Of a DNA stretch of 64,000 nucleotides, positions 34,801-43,700 are shown one piece after another. Source of the stretch: Phoronis australis (lineage: Eukaryota; Phoronida; Phoronidae); contig NMRA01000357.1 of the NCBI GenBank assembly GCA_002633005.1, positions 50,067 through 114,066 on the forward strand, in the 5' to 3' direction. Positions within the stretch are counted from its first letter, which is position 1; each line of letters begins with the position of its first letter. The translations under genes were made by a program, and so were the position numbers. The notes beneath the pieces were generated by a model. The model worked only from the letters and a program-made list of their open reading frames with translations, was not told the DNA's origin and ran no database searches.

Positions 34801-37800
34801 GCACAACACAAAACAAGAGCAACACAGATGCACCCACCAAGTGGAACGCACTGAGGGCACAGTGGCAGTCAGGTACATTCAAATGTTGTCATCTGTTGTC
34901 AGATTCATAAAAATACACTTGCCAAATTTCGCATGCTAATGCGAAGAAAAACACAAGGGGGCACTACAGTAGTAAAACTGTCCAAAAATTGCTAATAACG
35001 CTCTACCCTCTAGGAACACATTTACCAATTTTCTTAGCAATTCTTAGAGTACTTTGGCCAACAGATAAATGGATGCCAAAAACAGACTAAAACACAATAA
35101 AAACGTCCACTAGGAAGTGTACACTACATAAAATCCATCTGAAAATGAAAAAGCATCATTGCCTAATTAATAGAATTACAAACCTATTTGCCACATTTCA
35201 TAAAAATCTACCAAGGAAGTCCAAAGATACACTGGAAAAGGACAAAAATAAAACTGCCACAAGGGGGCACAGCGGGAACTGGATCCATCCAAACATCATC
35301 GCCACCTGTTGTCACTTTCATACAAAATACTTGCCAAATTTAATGATTCTACAGAGGGGTCAGGATACAACCAAAACAAAACTGATGCTAGGACATGCCA
35401 CAGTAGTCAGCACCACCCAAAAACTAACGTCATGTGTTGTCTTCTCAGTAAGGATATGATGTCAATTTTCATGATCATCGGATGAGTGGTTTGGCCAACA
35501 GAGGTGGACGCCAAAAACAGACTCAAAAATAACAAAAATGGCCACTAGATGGTGTGCACTATGTAAAATTCACCTGAAAACAGGAAGATGTCCATCCAGG
35601 AACTCCAAAGATACAGAAGAAAACGGAAAAATAAAAATTGTCACCAGAGGGCACAGCGGTTGTTGGATGCATCTGAAAATCATCGCCACCTGTTGTCACC
35701 TTCATATAAATAAACTTGCCAAATTTTAAAAATGATCCTCCAGAGGGTTTAAGAGATACAGCCATGGACACAAAAAAACTGCAATCAGGAGAAGCCACTG
35801 CAGTCGCAGACGTTACAAAATCATCGTCAGCCATACTCTTAGCAGTAGCCACATGTCTGTCAATTTCCATTATGGCCACTAGGTGGTGCAAAATAAGGTG
35901 AATTCATTTCAAAATGTGAGGGTGGCGTCATCTTCCTAATAGAAACCTATTTACCAAATTAATGAAAATCCGTTTAGGAACAAAGAAGATATAGAGACAA
36001 ACATAAAAAATTGAAAATACAACTAGGGGGTACACCAGAAGTCAGATCCGAAAATTCGCTCATGCCATCCCATCCATGAGCGGAACATATGTGCAAAAAC
36101 TTTCAGAAACATGTATCAAGGAGTTTTGGAGATACAGCAGCATACGCCGGACGGATGCTCGATGGACGTCAGAGGGACGCAATTTTTGGTACATGCCCGT
36201 TGGCACCTTGTCAATATCACTGATCCCTCTGGAGGCAATAATAAGCATATAAACATGTGGCCCCATAAAAAGGATTAACAAACACATTTCGACTTATATA
36301 AATAATTTGTAAGTTGCATATTTTTCAGAAATTTTAGTGGTTATCCCCAGGATGACATCTGTTCATAACTGTTCAAGGGACCTGGTCCTATGACTGACTC
36401 TACAGGTAATGTGTCATTTGTATATATATAATCCATTTGGTACCAGCTACAACAGAGTCATATGTCATGCCAAACACCTGATAGTCTACCTACATTATTC
36501 TAATACATATGTGCACCTAGCGCCATCTATTGTTAGTGATGTATGTGCACATAATTTAAGCAACTATGAAATCTATGTCACAAGCAGTCTTGAATAACAA
36601 CCCACACTACAAAAGAGCACGGCATTCTGGATGAATGATAACACCTAGCGCCATCTATTGTTAGTGATGCAACACACTAAAACTGACAAAGAATTACAAA
36701 GGTTCAGATCATACACATACCCCCATTCAATATCATGTCGCCTCATTACGTCTAGTATATCAACTACAATTTCTGGTAGTTCCTCCAGCACTTGCTGTCG
36801 TGTGGTTGCGCTGCTCATCATTCCGTTCTTGATTAACATACACGTGTAGTTGGTGAGCTTGACATCATTGATGGAGACAAGTTGCCTGTTACACAAAGGA
36901 AATATCTCTAATGATGCTTCATGCCATGAAACACAATGCTACTTAAATTTACAGTCAACCAATCAACATGAGACTGACAGAACAAATTTCTGGTTAGTCT
37001 AATTGACAACTGTCATAACAATTGCAAACTGACAAGAGTGCAGAACACTAAATATTGTTCAAAACCAAATTGTGATATACTTTTGATCTAGTTTGCAACT
37101 ATTCTTTTCAAACCCATGTACAACACCACAATAAAAAACGTTTCAATCAACTGTAAAACACATTTAGACTTTTTGAAACTGTAAGTTGTCTTTTCCTAAT
37201 TTTATTTAATGTGAGAATTTCAAGTGGTAACTTCACGAGTGATCATGCCCGACCTGACACTAGTGATCACTAGAAGATGAGGGAAAAATTTCTGAATCAC
37301 TTTGTTTAAAATACCTCACATCTAATTACAACCAGCATGAAAAGGTCTTGTCAAAGTCAAACCTATTGCCACGTGGCAATAGCTGTCACCGGTGCCACCA
37401 TCCAGCAAACCTCACGCACATATTTTGTAACCTCAAATTTCCTCTCTGAAGTGATCGGTACATGATCGTGTATACTTCAGTCACAGAACAAATCATGTGA
37501 CTATCAAACTGAACAATTATTAGCTGTATGACTGAAGTTTGCACATGCGCAAATAAAATTCACTTGTGAAGACTTACAAAAATACCCAAGGTGTTCTGGT
37601 TATGGTCCCATGTGATCAACCAACACTGCATGCTGAAAGTTTGTATTGGTTCAGAGACTAGTTTCATCATAGCTTGAATGAAGGGTCAACTACTATGAAG
37701 TGGATTATGCCAGTCACTTTGGCATAGTACAAAGTACTGCATTGTAGTCTGCTTACGGTACCTCAGATATGATTTTGTTTCTTCCCAGACAAGCTTTGCA

Positions 37801-40492
37801 TTCTCCAAATGATTTGTAACTAGGTTGCCCAGAAACTGAACTCCACAGTGACAGGCTAAAAGTAGAAATAGACGAATCTGAGACAGAGAAATAATCAGGT
37901 TGAATTCATGTTCCATCATATCTTTCCAAGTGCAAGAAAGTAGAAAATTTCCGGGACATTAATGAATGATTAATAAAAGAATGCAATGAAAACTTTGTCC
38001 ACTAAATGAATATTTGTTTGTGAAACTTTTAAATGCTGTGTTCTCACCACCTTTGGAAAAAAGTGCACAATGCCAATTTTTATCAGCTATGTATTAATTT
38101 TAAAAGGATATCAACTAATTGTGTTTGATTATGTGGCTTCGTACTCTCATTTCAGAGACCACTGCCTGGTTGCGTGAAACAGTCCCAAATGGGATCTCAA
38201 CTATGGTCTGTAAGTCTTTTTGTGAATTTGTGTCTTCAAGGACTTATAGATGCAATATTTGTCTACCATTTCATTTTCATTATGAATTCCTCTTTGATTA
38301 AGAACATTTTATAATAATATAACTAAAATCTTAGCCCTGACTTCCTTGAAAGTAAATAGGGACTCAGTCCTTAAATTGGGGGTGTTGCATGAAAGGATCC
38401 CTAATTGTTTTTGAAAATATTGACAACTTAACGTAGAGTTCACTCTTGATTTGTATCAAAGTCAAAAGTTGACTTAGTAATGGAACTAAAGCAATACAAG
38501 AAAGGGCAATCGATGTTTTCACAAGTCCAAAAATACGCAGTAGATTTAGGGAACTTAGTTGAGTCCCTATTTGGGACTGTTTCATGCAACCGGGCAGAGT
38601 ATTGCAAATGGATATTCACACACGCATCAACTACAAACTGACCTTGAATGGGTGGCTGCCTAGAACTGCTGCAGGTTTTTTGTTCAACTTCAAGCAGCAA
38701 TTTTTTAAATGTGGATGTCACAGCTTTCAAAAGTCCATCATGCCTACAACAATAAATAATGCAATAAAAACTGGAGAAAATGAAACAATGCAACAATGTC
38801 AGAATACAAATGAGTAAATTTAACTAAAGTGACTGTAAACCCAATTTTCTTCCAACTTTTCATTTAGGCCACTTTATTTGGCCACTTTATTTAGGCCTTT
38901 TTATTTGGGTCATTTTACATAGACTACTTTCCACAGACTATAAATTGATCTCAAAATGTTCCTTACACAGTTGAGAAGTGATTTGTCTGTTTGCAAGGAA
39001 CTGACAGTTGGTTTTTCCTTAAGACTATACTCAATGCATAAAATGACAAGCCATGAAAAGCTGACATTAAAAACCTGACACAGCCAGTTCTTTCAAAGAC
39101 CTGAAATTAGCTGATTAATTGACTAATTTGGGACCTTTTTCACAACAGCAAGTAGACAAAATCAAAAGTTGTTTTGCGATGCACAGCCAGTGTTTTAAAC
39201 CACATTATCCTTAAAATCCTCCCAAGATTCATGGAGACCATTAATTACAACAAGATATCATACCTCAGTTACTTAACCTGGTTTACTCTTTTCTCTTCTC
39301 TTATTAGAGGATGACAATTTTTTTAGTTTTTAACCTTAAAGTTACACGGAACTTACAAAGCTGCATGCCATCAACCAAACCAAATACCAGCAGCAGTATA
39401 AATTCTTACATAAGGCCATGTTGATGTTTGCAATTCAAAAACGACAAATCGTTGCATTTTTTCGAATAGATATTTAGAAAATACACATCAAAACTAAAAA
39501 ACACAGTGAAATGGTCTCATTGTTTGGAGTACCCATCTTACCTGAGAAATAAGGAAAAGAGGATTACTTGAGAGCCACAAATAGTGCAAAAATCACTTAC
39601 AACAGTATTTGGATATGAAACACAATTTTAGCGAGCACCTTGCAATAAGATCTTGGTTGCGCCTACACATGATACAAGAGTTCCTCAGACAGCCAAAGGT
39701 TTCTGTGATGAGCTCCAATAGTAGTCCACTGTAGGAATGTTTTTGGGAATCCACAAGATTTGACATGAGCTTTTGAAAGTCCTCAGCTTTCATAAGTTCT
39801 CTGAAAAGATGTCATAAAATGTTAATGAACAAGACTATCAATCACGTATAAATACCATGATGAATTGTAGTTAAAGTACTGTTGGCATAATTCATGTACG
39901 ATGCACTGGCTTAGAAAAAAAATGTCATTGTTTTACATTTTTCAATTTTATGCAAATGTCATGGTAATGATGACGATAGCAATGAATATACAAGGATAGA
40001 AAAATGAACACAAGCATTATAATAATAACAGCTAAAAGAGAAGAAACAACAAATACAAAACTTAAATGTCAAAAGCTGAAAAGGTGGCCATATCAGCAAG
40101 CAGGATTTGAGTATGAAACTTAACACTATATGCTACAGACAGTATTATTAGTGATAAACATGATATATTGGACCAGGACATGGTCAATAAATACCTATCT
40201 ATCCACTTGTACCTACCTAGAGAGCGTGGCCGCTCATACTTTTTGTCGAGCAATTCAATTATACAACTACCTAGCCCCCGACCTACCGTGACCATGTTCT
40301 ACCCAATCTAATAGTTTCCTTGCATGCACCACAAATCAGATTTTGTAACAAAAAAGTCTCTAATGAACTCCTAATGTTGCTTCTGAGCAAATACGAGTCA
40401 ATACACCTGATATTTTGCTGAGAAAGTCTATCTTTTAATGTTTTACAATGAACCACAAGCATGGGCAACTCATTAGCCGGAAAAGCCGCCAT
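25633..40492 (-). CDS. ATXN10: Ataxin-10 (complete, 11 coding exons, 500 aa)
   Basis: A cytoplasmic armadillo-type helical-repeat protein; in mammals it is linked to neuronal survival, cytokinesis and O-GlcNAc transferase. Exons: 40492-40287, 39800-39639, 38743-38643, 37855-37762, 36885-36721, 34540-34463, 33366-33213 (or its duplicate 30856-30703), 29129-29021, 27267-27092, 26464-26401, 25826-25633. The sum is 1503 nt, 500 residues plus TAA, against 475 in human. Diagnostic segments: ETFGCLRNSCIMCRRNQDLI, CHCGVQFLGNLVTN, RLIGNAVFRHRANQDM, LNGIPLLLDH and the C-terminal QWSIFAVHNLCENNQENQ of the Atx10 homology domain. All junctions keep phase. It is head-to-head with HSD17B10. The one oddity is exon 7, present twice because of a duplicated 2.5-kb block. 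Confidence 0.93.
25843..25935 (+). repeat. ~23-bp tandem repeat, 3 units
   Basis: GTGTACGTGTCATAGGTCAC repeated three times just upstream of ataxin-10 exon 11 (intron 10). Confidence 0.7.
26043..26140 (+). repeat. ~32-bp tandem repeat, 3 units
   Basis: AAATGTGTAACTGTTGTTCA followed by TTGGTCAACCTT, three times, in ataxin-10 intron 10. Confidence 0.75.
26401..26464 (-). CDS. ATXN10: Ataxin-10 exon 10
   Basis: A short 64-nt exon after ATTCAG, encoding VRQLNGIPLLLDHTVIDKRN and Pro (human VNELDGIPLILDNCNLDDSN). The donor CCTT|GTATCC is weak, but the phase fits and gives Tyr at the junction. Confidence 0.85.
27092..27267 (-). CDS. ATXN10: Ataxin-10 exon 9
   Basis: Encodes LLQAMHMIGKTGDNMF through RQLVRLIGNAVFRHRANQDM, the start of the Atx10 homology domain. 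Phase 1 in, phase 0 out, donor ATG|GTCAGT. Confidence 0.92.
27611..28420 (+). repeat. 43-bp minisatellite, about 19 units, in ataxin-10 intron 8
   Basis: Nearly perfect head-to-tail 43-bp units (TTTCCCTTTGAGAAATACAT then GTCATAAAGACTCACTGACAA). The main variation is ACAATG versus ACAACG. The left unit has TTTAAGA and the right unit ATACGTG, typical of edge units. It lies between exons 8 and 9. Confidence 0.95.
29021..29129 (-). CDS. ATXN10: Ataxin-10 exon 8
   Basis: Encodes EPVVFVKILDVLCSATALHH onward, matching the human EALATIRLLDVLCEMT segment. Phase 0 in, phase 1 out, donor ATCA|GTAAGT. Confidence 0.9.
29340..30260 (+). repeat. Modular repeat with CTCF-core-like motifs, copy 2
   Basis: Core-like motifs: CCACTAGATGGCGC (29450), CCACTACATGGCGC (29599), CTACTAGGGGGCAC (29643), CACTAGGAGGCACC (29783), CCACTAGGTGGCGC (29922), CCACTAGGGGGCAC (30066). 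The last four are about 140 bp apart. Ends ACATATAAATATGTGGGCCC. Ataxin-10 intron 7. Confidence 0.7.
30703..30856 (-). CDS. ATXN10: Ataxin-10 exon 7, copy in first repeat block
   Basis: Same 154-nt exon as 33213-33366 with the same acceptor and the CTA|GTAAGA donor. It lies in the 29283-31784 copy of the duplicated block. Probably the allelic copy. Confidence 0.75.
30924..31219 (+). repeat. 32-bp minisatellite (copy 1)
   Basis: Units of ACATTCAAGTAGAGACAACA followed by CACACACCACGG, about nine units, just upstream of exon 7 in transcript terms. Confidence 0.9.
31845..32770 (+). repeat. Modular repeat with CTCF-core-like motifs, copy 3 (within duplicated block)
   Basis: The allelic or duplicate counterpart of 29340-30260, with the same motif order and spacing (first core at 31953). 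Confidence 0.7.
33213..33366 (-). CDS. ATXN10: Ataxin-10 exon 7, copy in second repeat block
   Basis: Encodes LILLDVLLESLAEAERQGHM and 31 more residues; phase 2 in, phase 0 out (154 nt). Identical in translation to 30703-30856. Only one copy can be used without a frameshift. Confidence 0.8.
33434..33762 (+). repeat. 32-bp minisatellite (copy 2)
   Basis: The same array as at 30924-31219 with one more unit, consistent with allelic length variation. Confidence 0.9.
34463..34540 (-). CDS. ATXN10: Ataxin-10 exon 6
   Basis: Uses TTTTTCAG|ATTGTTT, since the nearer CATACAG would cause a stop. Encodes LFVIQDLLQHDGFLRLIWKL. Ends AAGAG|GTGAGC in phase 2. Confidence 0.82.
34800..36275 (+). repeat. Modular repeat with CTCF-core-like motifs, copy 4
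   Basis: A longer, more diverged member in ataxin-10 intron 5. Cores include CCACAAGGGGGCAC (35257), CCACTAGATGGTGT (35542), TCACCAGAGGGCAC (35641), CCACTAGGTGGTGC (35876) and CAACTAGGGGGTAC (36020). Ends CATATAAACATGTGGCCCCA followed by TAAAA. Confidence 0.65.
36514..36669. repeat. 28-bp direct repeats containing a CTCF-core-like motif
   Basis: Identical 28-mers at 36514-36541 and 36642-36669 (CACCTAGCGCCATCTATTGT then TAGTGATG). The complement contains CAATAGATGGCGCTAG. The second copy ends 52 bp from the donor of ataxin-10 exon 5. Confidence 0.75.
36721..36885 (-). CDS. ATXN10: Ataxin-10 exon 5
   Basis: Encodes QLVSINDVKLTNYTCMLIKN through IVVDILDVMRRHDIEW, corresponding to the human segment ending in YQKHPESEWPF. 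Ends GGGG|GTATGT in phase 2. Confidence 0.88.
37762..37855 (-). CDS. ATXN10: Ataxin-10 exon 4
   Basis: Encodes ACHCGVQFLGNLVTNHLENA, matching human FRCGLQFLGNIASRN. Ends CTGAG|GTACCG in phase 2. Confidence 0.92.
38162..38597. mobile_element. MITE with 40-bp terminal inverted repeats in ataxin-10 intron 3
   Basis: Arms 38162-38201 and 38558-38597 match at about 35 of 40 positions when inverted (GGTTGCRTGAAACAGTCCCA core). An internal GTTGCATGAAAGGATCCC is a third related piece. 436 bp, non-coding, 46 bp from exon 3. Confidence 0.7.
38643..38743 (-). CDS. ATXN10: Ataxin-10 exon 3
   Basis: After TTGTAG it encodes HDGLLKAVTSTFKKLLLEVE and a short Ser/Gln-rich tail. Ends CAAG|GTCAGT in phase 1. 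Confidence 0.85.
39639..39800 (-). CDS. ATXN10: Ataxin-10 exon 2
   Basis: Contains LITETFGCLRNSCIMCRRNQ, which aligns with the human LITECFRCLRNACIECSVNQ segment. Phase 2 in, phase 2 out. Confidence 0.92.
40287..40492 (-). CDS. ATXN10: Ataxin-10 exon 1
   Basis: ATG at 40492, 68 codons plus two bases, donor CACG|GTAGGT. This N-terminal part is poorly conserved; SLETFLLQNLICGACKETIR resembles helical-repeat sequence. The CG plus A from exon 2 makes an Arg codon. Confidence 0.8.
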
Positions 40493-40710
40493 TCTTTCAC
40501 TGGAAAAAGTTGAACCTCGAATATAACGATGTCTTCCAATAAAAGGTCAGATAAAAGAATACAAATCGATATAAATCAGTAACATTTATTTCGTAGTTTA
40601 TAATTATGTTTTATATGTAGATATGAGACTATGGAACGCTAATAGAGTAACACTTTTATTCGTAATATGTTGTTTTCGTTCTATCCCTCATAACCGGATA
40701 AGGTTCACAC
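40493..40710. promoter_or_regulatory. Putative bidirectional promoter, ataxin-10 / HSD17B10
   Basis: 218 bp separate the two divergent start codons. The interval is AT-rich, with TATAAA-like stretches (ATATAAATCAG) and no CpG-island character. It must contain both 5' UTRs and at least part of both core promoters unless a gene has an upstream non-coding exon. Confidence 0.55.
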
Positions 40711-40734
40711 ATGACGACCATCGGAAAACTAGCT
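40711..40734 (+). CDS. HSD17B10: HSD17B10 exon 1
   Basis: Eight codons, MTTIGKLA, ending GCT|GTGAGT in phase 0 and followed by a 4.7-kb intron. The human protein has a similarly short N-terminus before the Rossmann fold. It rests on start, donor, phase and position only. Confidence 0.65.
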
Positions 40735-43700
40735 GTGAGTTCATCTACTACAAACTAGAGAACTAGAAGTGCTTGTAAATCATTTTATGTTGCCTAGGTC
40801 AATTATTGTTGACAAGTGCATTGTATTTGAAGGTATTACTTTGACCTCAGGCAGTGTCAGCTCAGCAGTTAGTAAGGAGGCACAGAACAGTTCTCACTGG
40901 GTTTTGCCCAGCAAAACACACATCACTTGACTTGATTTGTCACCTTTTCTTCACTCTGTCAAAAACAGGATGCAAAGAATGGCATGTTTTCAATTATTTC
41001 ACATAAAAAGCCCTGCAGATGAGCACAGAAACTTTATTCTCTCTTGTATTTTTGACCATTTCATTCCCACTGAAAACCAAGCTAGATTAAGAAAAATAAG
41101 GGCAAAAAATGCAAAATTGGCACTTTTCACCCAAAAAACACCACTTCCCTGCCGATGCACGACTAAAGCCAACATTGGAGTCTGAAAGCAAATTTCCTAC
41201 CGATTCCGAAAATGTGGTCCAAAAGCAGGCCTTTATCCAGGATTTCGAAAATAGGGTGTCCAAAATGGGGTTCCCAATATTCCAGGGCGTCCATAATTCC
41301 GACGCGTAACCCCCCATCCCCAGCAATCCCCCCAAACACACACATTTTTTTACAAAAAATGCATAGACCAAGGTTTTACATCTAAGTTTACAAAACAGCC
41401 TTCTGTAGTGAGCATTTTTAATAAAAAATTGGTGTAGACCAAGACTTTTACAATGCTATCAACCAAGTGTGAGCATAGCAACAATGCATATACTTTGTAT
41501 ATACATTGTATATTTCTTCCTGCTTTGAAAAAAGAGCCCTCACTGTGAGCCTTCAGAGGCTTCCTAGTAATCATTACAATGTGTGTGTCCAAACTTGAAA
41601 GGTTCCTATTGACAGTGGGCGTCCAAATGATACATTGGGCGTCCTTGCCAGGGCGGCCATATTAGTGCTTGGGAGTCCATGTGGACGCCCAAGACTAGGC
41701 TGCATAAAGGCCTGTCCAAAAGTACTGTCAACCAACTAGTTTTTTGGCAATTCTTGCTTGTTTGAGGGCTACCTAAAATCACAGCCAATTTCTCGGTTGC
41801 TACCCAACAATTCACAATTGCAGCCGGGGACTGCCATCTTGAAGAAGAGCGCAGCTACAGCCAAGAAAGTGGCCTTTTTTATTCACAGCATGTTCACAAA
41901 TACAAACAAACCACATTCACTGAGCCTACGTGCAATGCCCACCTACAAAATGCCCCCTAACTTGGCCTACCCCAAAATTTCAATATTTTGGGAGTGCAAA
42001 TTGGCCGCGGCCGCAGCCTAAATATTCAGTGCCACCTAACCACTTAGCCTTGGGCTAGCTGCATGAAAACTATCCTCAAAAATAAATTGGGTACCACTGG
42101 TACTGACACTGTGTGGCAGTGTGCTGAGCACAGTCGTTAGACCCTGAAATTTTCAATTTGCATAGCCCTGGTAGTTCTGATTGTCACTTCGTTTTGAAAC
42201 TTATCAAGTTGAGCTATGACCAGTGGCGGACCTAAGGATACCATAACCGGGGGGAGGGGCAAATTGTTGCCTCGAGGGAATTGGTCAAAGCGCGGTTGTA
42301 TGTGCCCAGGCGACCCGAAATTTGTGGGGGGCAGGGGCCAGGGATGTGGACCTTTTGTTCAGGAAATCCATTGGTGGACTTAAAAAAAAAGACGGGAATA
42401 CGATTCCATCCGAGCTCCCTCGTCCGCTACCGGTCCTGGTTACTGAACTCAATATCTCCTCACGCTTCATGCTGCTGTTGTTGCATTTTGCTTCCGGCAG
42501 CCAAGGGGGGGGCCTGGGCCCACTGGGCTTCCCCCTAAATCCGCCTATGTGACCGATGAGGTTGCGTGCTAAATCTGGGAGTCAACCAACACTCACCTTG
42601 CCCATTGCAGCCGTTAGTGATAAACAATGGCAATGTAATAAACATCATTTTCTGGCTTTATAACCAACAAAAATCTGTCATCATTTGAAAACAGTACGCT
42701 TGTGACGCACGCATGTGCTATTTCCTAAAATTTTGCAACCTCTCTTGGCAGATGATGACAGCTTCGCAGCAGCTAAATTTGTTCTGAAATTCGGTTTGCT
42801 CATGTATTAAAGTACGAAATGCTTGTAACGAAATGAAACCAGTTACGATAACCTGTTATAACATGTATGCCAGCTCGTGGAAGAGATGAACAGTTGTTTG
42901 AAGAATCTGGGAAAAATGGCCAATAGGTGATACAATATTTCATGGCGCCGAAAGCCGACGCAAAAGAGCGCACCACAATTTTATCACTGTTAAAATTTAA
43001 TGGTAGAACAATGGTAGAATGCCAATTTTTCCACCACAGGTAAATAATTTAGTTTGCTCAAGGACACTATATTTAGCCTGAACCAAAGCTGGTTGCCAGC
43101 TAGCCTTGGTGCAATATACATCTTTGTGGTGATGTAGGTAAAAAACTGGCCAACCAAAATCTGACTCAAACTTATTGTCATTAAAATCTAGACAGTGCCA
43201 CCGTCTGCACACTAAAACCCTAGACAGTGCCACCGTCTGCACACTAAAACCCTAGATAGTGCCTCCGTCTGCACACTAAAACCTTAGACAGTGCCACGGT
43301 CCTGACTGATCCTAGTAGATATAGTGAAGCTTCTATGGTTAAAACATCAGTCACATTGCTATATAAGTACTTTTTGCACATTTAGGCACCTTTGGAGGCC
43401 GTCAATGTCCTGGCATGTGAAATGTGAAAATGGCCGATTTGGGCAATTAAAGGAGGAACTGGTCAAAAAAAGTTTGATTACTGGAGTATTTGTTTGAGTT
43501 GGAGGGAATTCAAGACATCAGCGACCTCCTAAGGTATCCCTATAGGAGCTTCACCGTCTCTACTGGAGCCAGTCCAGACGTTGGCACAGTCTAATCGAAA
43601 CCCATGCCCTTCAAAAGCCCTTATTCACTCGTAGATACAGCATTTTACTGTTCACTTGTCACTCCGCCATTTGCATTTTCATCTAGTGCTGAACTTGTAT

